In this document: positions 6,633 to 11,093 of the stretch, one piece after another
Layout: each line of letters opens with the position of its first letter
Position numbering within the stretch: position 1 is the stretch's first letter
From: CAMBDR01 sp046597185
GTDB lineage: Bacteria > Pseudomonadota > Gammaproteobacteria > Burkholderiales > Burkholderiaceae_D
Length of the DNA stretch: 11,093 bases
Assembly: GCA_046597185.1 (NCBI GenBank)
Contig: JBKJLF010000856.1
Location: forward strand, 1-11,093
Direction: 5' to 3'
Translations under genes and position numbers: made by a program
The notes under the pieces: generated by a model
Told to the model about the DNA's origin: nothing
Databases searched by the model: none
The model's input: only the letters and a program-made list of their open reading frames with translations

Positions 6633-7397
6633 ATGCAAACGGTTTCCCCACAAAGCGGCTTACGCTGGATACAACTGGGCTGGCATTATTTTGCCAGCCA
6701 ACCAGGGCTATTATTAGCACTTTTTTTCGGCAACCTGTTCCTGGTATTGTTACTGAATATCATTCCTTTAATCGGCGGTTTGTTGGCCACCCTGCTGGCC
6801 CCCGCCGCCTCCATGGCTATCCTTTCCGCCTGCGCTTTCATCGCACGCAAACAAGCTTTTGTGCCGGGTATGCTGTTTATCGGCTATCGCTCACCCACCT
6901 TGCCCAACTTGCTACGCCTGGGTTTGCTGTATGGCACCGCTTGCATCGCCATCGCTTTTATCATTCACTTTGCCAGTGAGGGCCAATTATTGCAGATCAT
7001 GGCTGGCAAGCTTAAGCTCAAACCGGGCGATCCCTTGCCTGCCGCTGCCTTACAAGGCATGTTGGCGGCCTTTATTTTATATCCTTGCGTGACGCTGTTG
7101 TTTTGGTTCACGGCACCCTTGGTCATGTGGCAACAGATGACGGCAGGAAAGGCCTTATTTTTTAGTTTTTTTGCGGTCTGGCGCGCACGCAGTGCGTTTC
7201 TGGTCTATGGTTTGTGCTGGTTGGCAATTGTTTTTCTCCCCTTGGCCGCAATTAGCGTGCTCGGCGGCATCCTTGGCAGCCCCGGTTTTGCAACGATTTT
7301 AGCCTTGGGAGCGATCACCATCATTAAAGTTTGCTTCGATTGCTCCTGCTTTGCCAGCTATCAACATGTATTCGGCGACCCCGAAACCACCACCTGA
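6633..7397 (+). CDS. BPSS1780-like multi-pass inner-membrane protein
   Basis: The 254-residue protein is strongly hydrophobic, with about six membrane segments: near residues 24-45, 47-69, 92-113, 141-165, 193-215 and 222-243. A polar loop at about residues 113-140 (ASEGQLLQIM to PGDPLP) separates the halves. The start WIQLGWHYFASQPG and the general layout match BPSS1780-family proteins, which are commonly found next to DUF2782 and thrB in betaproteobacteria. The gene begins 8 bp after thrB and is probably in its operon. I see no catalytic motif, and the family's role is not known to me. Membrane location is certain; the family name rests on context and general resemblance. Confidence 0.7.
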   Translation: MQTVSPQSGLRWIQLGWHYFASQPGLLLALFFGNLFLVLLLNIIPLIGGLLATLLAPAASMAILSACAFIARKQAFVPGMLFIGYRSPTLPNLLRLGLLYGTACIAIAFIIHFASEGQLLQIMAGKLKLKPGDPLPAAALQGMLAAFILYPCVTLLFWFTAPLVMWQQMTAGKALFFSFFAVWRARSAFLVYGLCWLAIVFLPLAAISVLGGILGSPGFATILALGAITIIKVCFDCSCFASYQHVFGDPETTT

Positions 7398-7584
7398 ATA
7401 CGCCATTAGTACTTGAATGTTCACACTAAGTTCGAGCTTTTATGGCTATAAGATTCAGAGATTCAAATAAAATACTGCTGCCTTCCCATTATTTCCTTGC
7501 CGCTCAGCAAAATTTCATGACAGCAGCATGTCAACCCCCTGTTTTTGCTTTATATTAGCGATTGCCTCTTATAAAACGAGAATT

Positions 7585-8400
7585 ATGTCTACCATTTCAC
7601 GCCAACTGAATTCGCTTAATGCGCTTAAAGAAGCCTTGATCGGGCCCATACCTGATTTAGTCACCTCGCTTCTGGGTGCGCGCAGCCTGCGCCATGCGCC
7701 CGAGGGCGACGGTCACCCGGTTTTGGTCTTGCCCGGTTTTTTATCCGGCGATGGACCAACCTGGCCCCTGCGCCATTTTCTCTCGGGTTTGGGCTATCGC
7801 GCCTGGCCTTGGGGTTTGGGCTTGAACCTGGGCTTTTCCACGTCATATCACTATGATATTGAAGCCCTGATCGAGCACAGGCTCAAAGAAATCTACCTCG
7901 AAGCCTCCGACCAAAAAATCAGCATCATCGGTTGGAGTCTGGGCGGCGTGTACGCACGTGAGATGGCGCGTAACTACCCGAATTTGATCAAAGAAGTCAT
8001 CACCCTGGGCAGCCCCATCAGTGGCAACCCGGCCGATACCAGCATTTCCGAGATCTATTCCTGGGTCACGCAAATGAAAATTCATGACCCGGTATTTCAG
8101 GAAAAGATCTTGAAAAGCACTGCACCTGTCCCTAATATACCAGTAACCGCGTTTTACAGCCTGTCCGACAATATTGTGCCACCGCAATGCGCAATGGAAA
8201 CACCTGGCCCCTTAACCGAGAGCATTGAAGTCGATTGCACTCACACCGGTTTTGGCTTTAATGCCCAGGTATTTTTTATGCTTGCGCATCGCCTGGCACA
8301 AAAAAGCCAGCCATGGAGCAAACTGGATATTGCTGCGGTCGTGGCCGATTATTCGGCCCAACGCAGTCCGTTTTCTTTTTTTAGACCGGAGCGCACATGA
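7585..8400 (+). CDS. Alpha/beta hydrolase, lipase- or esterase-like
   Basis: From the ATG at 7585 the protein has 271 residues. An upstream in-frame ATG at 7528 would add 19 residues with no better ribosome binding site, so the shorter form is preferred. A nucleophile elbow GWSLGG places the serine at S118; an Asp at D195 in SLSDNIVPP and a His at H220 in CTHTGFGFN complete a plausible triad. The segment PVLVLPGFLSGDGPTWPLR near residues 44-62 is the oxyanion-hole loop region of lipases. No signal peptide is evident, so it is probably cytoplasmic or granule-associated. Its TGA overlaps the ATG of the acyltransferase gene, so the two proteins are likely made together and act on related lipid esters. 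The substrate is unknown. Confidence 0.85.
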   Translation: MSTISRQLNSLNALKEALIGPIPDLVTSLLGARSLRHAPEGDGHPVLVLPGFLSGDGPTWPLRHFLSGLGYRAWPWGLGLNLGFSTSYHYDIEALIEHRLKEIYLEASDQKISIIGWSLGGVYAREMARNYPNLIKEVITLGSPISGNPADTSISEIYSWVTQMKIHDPVFQEKILKSTAPVPNIPVTAFYSLSDNIVPPQCAMETPGPLTESIEVDCTHTGFGFNAQVFFMLAHRLAQKSQPWSKLDIAAVVADYSAQRSPFSFFRPERT

Positions 8401-10034
8401 TGCAATTAAGCGGCATTGAAGATTTATTCTTGCGGGTGGAAACACCCAGCATGCCAATGCATATTTCGTCCCTCACCATCTACGACCCCGCCAGCGCACC
8501 CGGCGGCAAAGTGGGCTTTAAAGACATCATGCGATTTTTTGAAGCGCGCATGTATCGCAATAAAGTGTTTGGCCACCGTCTGGTGAGTGCGCCGTTTGGT
8601 CTTGGCAACAGCTTTTGGGTCAAAGACCCCGATTTTGACATCGAATTCCATCTGCGCCATATTGCCCTGCCCAAACCGGGCGATTGGCGGCAATTATGCA
8701 TTCAGTTGGCGCGCCTGCATGCACGCCACGTGGACGTACACCGCCCCTTGTGGGAATGCTATGTGATTGAGGGGCTGGACAATATCCCCGGCTTACCCGA
8801 AGGCTGTTTTGCGCTGTTGTTGAAAACCCATTATGCGGCTTTGGGCGGCGGTTTGGGTACGCAATTGCTGGCCGCGCTGCATGAACTGATGCCAAATGGC
8901 CGCGTCTCGCCACCCAAGCACCTGACACGCTACGATGGCTTACCCGGCATGAGCGATTTGCTGCGCAACACCCTCAGCAACAGCTTGACCTGGCCGGTGA
9001 AAATGGGGGCATATTTGAGCACGTATTTTTCGCCACTGCAAATGTATGCGGGCGGGGCCTTGAGTGATTTAATTGGTTGGCCTTTACGCCTGCTCCGGCG
9101 CGACCCGGCTGTCGAGGCCGTGCCTGCTACCGTGTTTAATGCCCCGGTTTCACCGCACCGGGTGTTTGAGGCAGTGAGTTTTGATTCGCAACAACTGCAG
9201 CATATGCGTGATGCCGTTCCCGGCGCGACCGTGAATGATATCTTGATTGCCGTAATAGCCGGGGCGATACGGCAATATTTGGCGCATAAAGGCGGTTTGC
9301 CAAAAGCCAGCCTGGTGGCGGAAGCGCCCATTACCAGCCGCTCTGAAATGAAGGTTGACAGCGTGCGCAATCTGGCCGATTCGGCCATCATGAGCATCCA
9401 CACCGACTGTGACGAACCAGCCGAACGCTTGAACCGGATTGTGGCCGAAACGCGCAGCAACAAAAAGAATTTTCAATCGTTTTTGGGCAAGCGTTTGCTG
9501 ATTGACGCCACCGATTTACTGCCTTCGGTCTTACTCAAAACCGTGGGCGAACTGATCCGCCGCAGCCGCCTGGGCACGCGCTTGGCTCCGCAATTTAACA
9601 CCACCATTTCCAGCATCCGTGGGCCGGATTTGCCCTTGTATATGGCGGGGGCCAAAATGGTGGCGTATTACGGCATGGATGTGGTGCATGATTTGGCGGG
9701 CGTCAATCATTTAATTTGCTATTTTGCTGGCAACGCGACCATTAGCGTCACCGCCTGCCGCAAAATGATGCCCGACCCGGCACGCTATGCGGTTTGTTTG
9801 CAAGATGCGTTTGTGGAATTGCATGCGGCATTAGTCGCGCCCAAGCATCCGGCCAAGGCTGCGCCGATTTTGACGCTGGTGCCCGCCAAGGAGGCCAAAC
9901 CAAGCAAGTCGGCAGCCAAAACCGGAACGGCGCGCCGCCGCAGGAAAACTGATGTGCCGCCAGTTGTGACCGAAACGACGACAGGATCGGTGGCAAACTC
10001 GATGGCGGCCGCGGTGGCAGACGCGGCAAGTTAG
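8397..10034 (+). CDS. WS/DGAT-family O-acyltransferase with a degenerate HHxxxDG motif
   Basis: This 545-residue protein has the wax ester synthase/diacylglycerol acyltransferase layout. It starts QLSGIEDLFLRVETPSMPMH, has PLW at 117-119 (RPLWECYVIEGL), ND at 280-281 (GATVNDILIAVIAGA), and a C-terminal DUF1298-like region with SSIRGPDLPLYMAGAKM from S405 or S406. The catalytic HHxxxDG motif reads T144-H145-Y-A-A-L149-G150: the second His and Gly remain, but the first His is Thr and the Asp is Leu. The family esterifies acyl-CoA to alcohols or diacylglycerol for storage lipids; here activity is uncertain. Residues after about 475 form an extra Lys/Ala-rich tail with RRRRK. It overlaps the hydrolase by 4 bp; GGAG at 8388-8391 suits the ATG at 8397 or the one at 8400. 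Confidence 0.9.
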   Translation: MMQLSGIEDLFLRVETPSMPMHISSLTIYDPASAPGGKVGFKDIMRFFEARMYRNKVFGHRLVSAPFGLGNSFWVKDPDFDIEFHLRHIALPKPGDWRQLCIQLARLHARHVDVHRPLWECYVIEGLDNIPGLPEGCFALLLKTHYAALGGGLGTQLLAALHELMPNGRVSPPKHLTRYDGLPGMSDLLRNTLSNSLTWPVKMGAYLSTYFSPLQMYAGGALSDLIGWPLRLLRRDPAVEAVPATVFNAPVSPHRVFEAVSFDSQQLQHMRDAVPGATVNDILIAVIAGAIRQYLAHKGGLPKASLVAEAPITSRSEMKVDSVRNLADSAIMSIHTDCDEPAERLNRIVAETRSNKKNFQSFLGKRLLIDATDLLPSVLLKTVGELIRRSRLGTRLAPQFNTTISSIRGPDLPLYMAGAKMVAYYGMDVVHDLAGVNHLICYFAGNATISVTACRKMMPDPARYAVCLQDAFVELHAALVAPKHPAKAAPILTLVPAKEAKPSKSAAKTGTARRRRKTDVPPVVTETTTGSVANSMAAAVADAAS

Positions 10035-10044
10035 GTGGTCGGCG

Positions 10045-10722
10045 ATGGAGCGCGTAGCCAAGGCCTTGGCAGAAAACGATTTGGGCACGGCCTTGGTGCG
10101 GCTTTGGGTTTTGGCCACTGATGACGTGCGGTTCAATCGTTGGGAGCGTGCGCATAACACCGCCACCTGTGACGCTGACGTGGCAAACTTACAAGACATG
10201 CTTAAGCGTGGCGTGGCATTACCTTTAGCCACGCTGGAAGAAAAGGCCATTGCACTGATTTTGGCAACTGACACGCTACTGGCAAGCCACCACAGTCGTG
10301 CTCATCTGTTACGCGAATTCAACATTAATAGCGATAAGTTTTGGCTATTTCGCCAGCATTTGGCATGGCGCGCAACAGCGGCTATCAAAGGCCAATCAAA
10401 AAGTATGTTGACCTGGTTTCGATATCACACCATCATCCCGGCCATTACCCCTGAAAAAGTCGGTGTCAAACTTTACCCCAGTAGTGGCGCAGCAAACGAG
10501 TTGCTGTGGCACATGTTGGAAAACCAAACGGAAAGCCTGAAAATTTGGATTGGCCATTTTACCGACCAGGCGGATGTCACATGGGAACCGCCCATCAGCG
10601 CAGGTAAAAGCTGTCGAACCGTCAGCGTTAGCCCGGCAACCGAACGCGAAACCAGTTTGATCGCGCAATTGGAAGCAGCCAAACCAAAGAAACTTGTTTC
10701 ATTCCAGACACAGGCGGCATAG
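10045..10722 (+). CDS. Protein of unknown function downstream of the acyltransferase
   Basis: I do not recognise this 225-residue protein. It starts 11 bp after the acyltransferase stop, with a good AGGTGG (10033-10038) 6 nt before the ATG, so it is probably the third gene of the operon. It looks mainly helical and soluble, with no signal peptide or membrane segment. Notable are several Trp residues (ERAH-flanked WERAH, KFWLFRQHLAWR, MLTWFRYH, LKIWIGHF) and a polar, basic C-terminus (AAKPKKLVSFQTQAA). No catalytic motif is evident. An adjacent reading frame stays open from 10632 to 10817 and has coding character near its end, so the true C-terminus may be different if a single base has been lost. 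Coding status is likely from codon pattern, ribosome binding site and spacing. Confidence 0.7.
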   Translation: MERVAKALAENDLGTALVRLWVLATDDVRFNRWERAHNTATCDADVANLQDMLKRGVALPLATLEEKAIALILATDTLLASHHSRAHLLREFNINSDKFWLFRQHLAWRATAAIKGQSKSMLTWFRYHTIIPAITPEKVGVKLYPSSGAANELLWHMLENQTESLKIWIGHFTDQADVTWEPPISAGKSCRTVSVSPATERETSLIAQLEAAKPKKLVSFQTQAA

Positions 10723-10817
10723 TCGAATTCCCGCTCGCGCAACAGCAGCCCCCACAGCCGCAAAATACACCACGCACAGGCAGAAAAAGTCGTACCAAAC
10801 TGATCCGCATTAAATAA
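10704..10817 (+). other. Possible out-of-frame C-terminal continuation of the upstream gene
   Basis: In the frame -1 to the 10045-10722 gene, codons run without a stop from 10632 to a TAA at 10815-10817. From 10704 they read PDTGGIVEFPLAQQQ, then PPQPQN, then TPRTGRKSRTKLIRIK. A Gln/Pro linker followed by a basic end resembles a real C-terminus more than noncoding sequence. No start codon or ribosome binding site is seen for it alone. A one-base deletion (true mutation or sequence error) or a -1 ribosomal shift before the TAG at 10720-10722 would join it to the upstream gene. Confidence 0.3.
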
Positions 10818-10819
10818 TT

Positions 10820-10859
10820 TTGGACGCCTCGCCCAATCTGGTATAAACTAATATAAACT
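10820..10859 (+). promoter_or_regulatory. Possible promoter with duplicated TATAAACT
   Basis: TTGGAC (10820-10825) and TATAAA (10842-10847) are 16 bp apart and could be -35 and -10 boxes for the gene starting at 10893; the -35 match is only three of six. TATAAACT occurs twice, at 10842-10849 and 10852-10859, a 10-bp period, so the -10 region is duplicated. Two staggered starts or a regulator site are both possible. Confidence 0.4.
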
Positions 10860-10892
10860 TGAAACTTATCTCAATTTAGGACGATTCTTATC

Positions 10893-11093
10893 ATGAACCT
10901 GATCGAAACACGCCCTGAAGTATTGGCAGACCAATCCAACCCACACGAGTTGATCGCACATTTGCGCACACTCGACAAACTTAACGAAATACAACAAGAC
11001 TCACTCGATTGGGTACTCACCGATTGGGCGATGATGGCTTTGTCGCGCCCATCCGATCTCGAAGGTGTTGTTGAAATGCATACACTTTGCAAC
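10893..11093 (+). CDS. Unrecognised protein, N-terminal 67 residues (gene runs off the right edge)
   Basis: An ATG at 10893, with AGGA (10878-10881) 11 nt upstream, opens a frame with no stop to the window end. It begins MNLIETRPEVLADQSNPHEL, continues as an amphipathic, probably helical segment (AHLRTLDKLNEIQQDSLDWV) and has MMALSRPSDLEGVVEMHTLC. No signal peptide or membrane segment is visible and no domain is recognisable from this short piece. A promoter-like sequence with a duplicated TATAAACT lies just upstream, which supports a separate transcription unit. Confidence 0.55.
   Translation, partial: MNLIETRPEVLADQSNPHELIAHLRTLDKLNEIQQDSLDWVLTDWAMMALSRPSDLEGVVEMHTLCN

Noticed and set aside
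7472..7529. Inverted repeat ATACTGCTG / CAGCAGCAT before the hydrolase gene, considered as terminator or riboswitch
   Set aside because: The loop is 40 nt, one base pair is mismatched and no U-tract follows, so it is probably chance.
7528..7584. Earlier start (7528) for the alpha/beta hydrolase
   Set aside because: The extra 19 residues have no supporting ribosome binding site and are not a proper signal peptide; the ATG at 7585 fits the family start better.
7398..7584. Promoter for the hydrolase operon (TATAAG at 7447, TAAAAT at 7468, TATAAA at 7570)
   Set aside because: Each -10-like box lacks a -35 partner at 15-19 bp; the last would give an almost leaderless transcript. None is convincing.
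1..11093. CRISPR array, tRNA/rRNA genes, insertion sequences, integrase
   Set aside because: No regularly spaced long repeats, cloverleaf sequences, transposase motifs or matching terminal inverted repeats were found on reading both strands.

Overview
The window looks like chromosomal DNA of a betaproteobacterium, most likely Burkholderiales or a close order. The reasons are the burkholderial style of the DNA polymerase I N-terminus and the run DUF2782 protein / ThrB-type homoserine kinase / BPSS1780-family membrane protein, which I know as a betaproteobacterial neighbourhood next to polA. I could not run any search, so species and novelty are not established.

Layout. (1) Positions 1-1516, minus strand: 5' part of polA, running off the left edge. 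(2) Positions 1580 to about 4940, minus strand: a compact accessory block between polA and the DUF2782 gene. In transcription order it holds an RHH-like antitoxin, a PIN-domain toxin, an ABC/AAA-type ATPase and a DUF4435 (TOPRIM-like) protein. The last two match the architecture and gene order of the anti-phage system PARIS (AriA ATPase, AriB DUF4435 effector). The antitoxin promoter region has three CACACAAA repeats spaced exactly 11 bp apart and an inverted repeat over the likely -10 box. (3) Positions 4963-7397, plus strand: a likely promoter, then DUF2782 protein, homoserine kinase (thrB) and a BPSS1780-like multi-pass membrane protein, probably one operon. (4) Positions 7585-10722, plus strand: a tight three-gene unit of alpha/beta hydrolase, WS/DGAT-family acyltransferase and an unrecognised protein. 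The acyltransferase keeps PLW and ND motifs but has a degenerate HHxxxDG motif (T-H-Y-A-A-L-G) and an added basic tail. The third gene has an out-of-frame continuation that looks coding. (5) Positions 10820 to the end: a possible promoter and the start of an unrecognised gene.

How it works together. The accessory block reads as a small defence/stress island: a self-regulating toxin-antitoxin pair next to an ATPase-plus-nuclease pair, all pointing into polA with only 63 bp between the last stop and the polA start. The flanking genes are housekeeping: DNA repair/replication and threonine biosynthesis. The hydrolase/acyltransferase unit suggests neutral-lipid or ester metabolism, but the altered active site makes the usual wax-ester/TAG synthase assignment uncertain. 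No rRNA, tRNA, CRISPR array, insertion sequence or integrase was seen, and no convincing rho-independent terminator.
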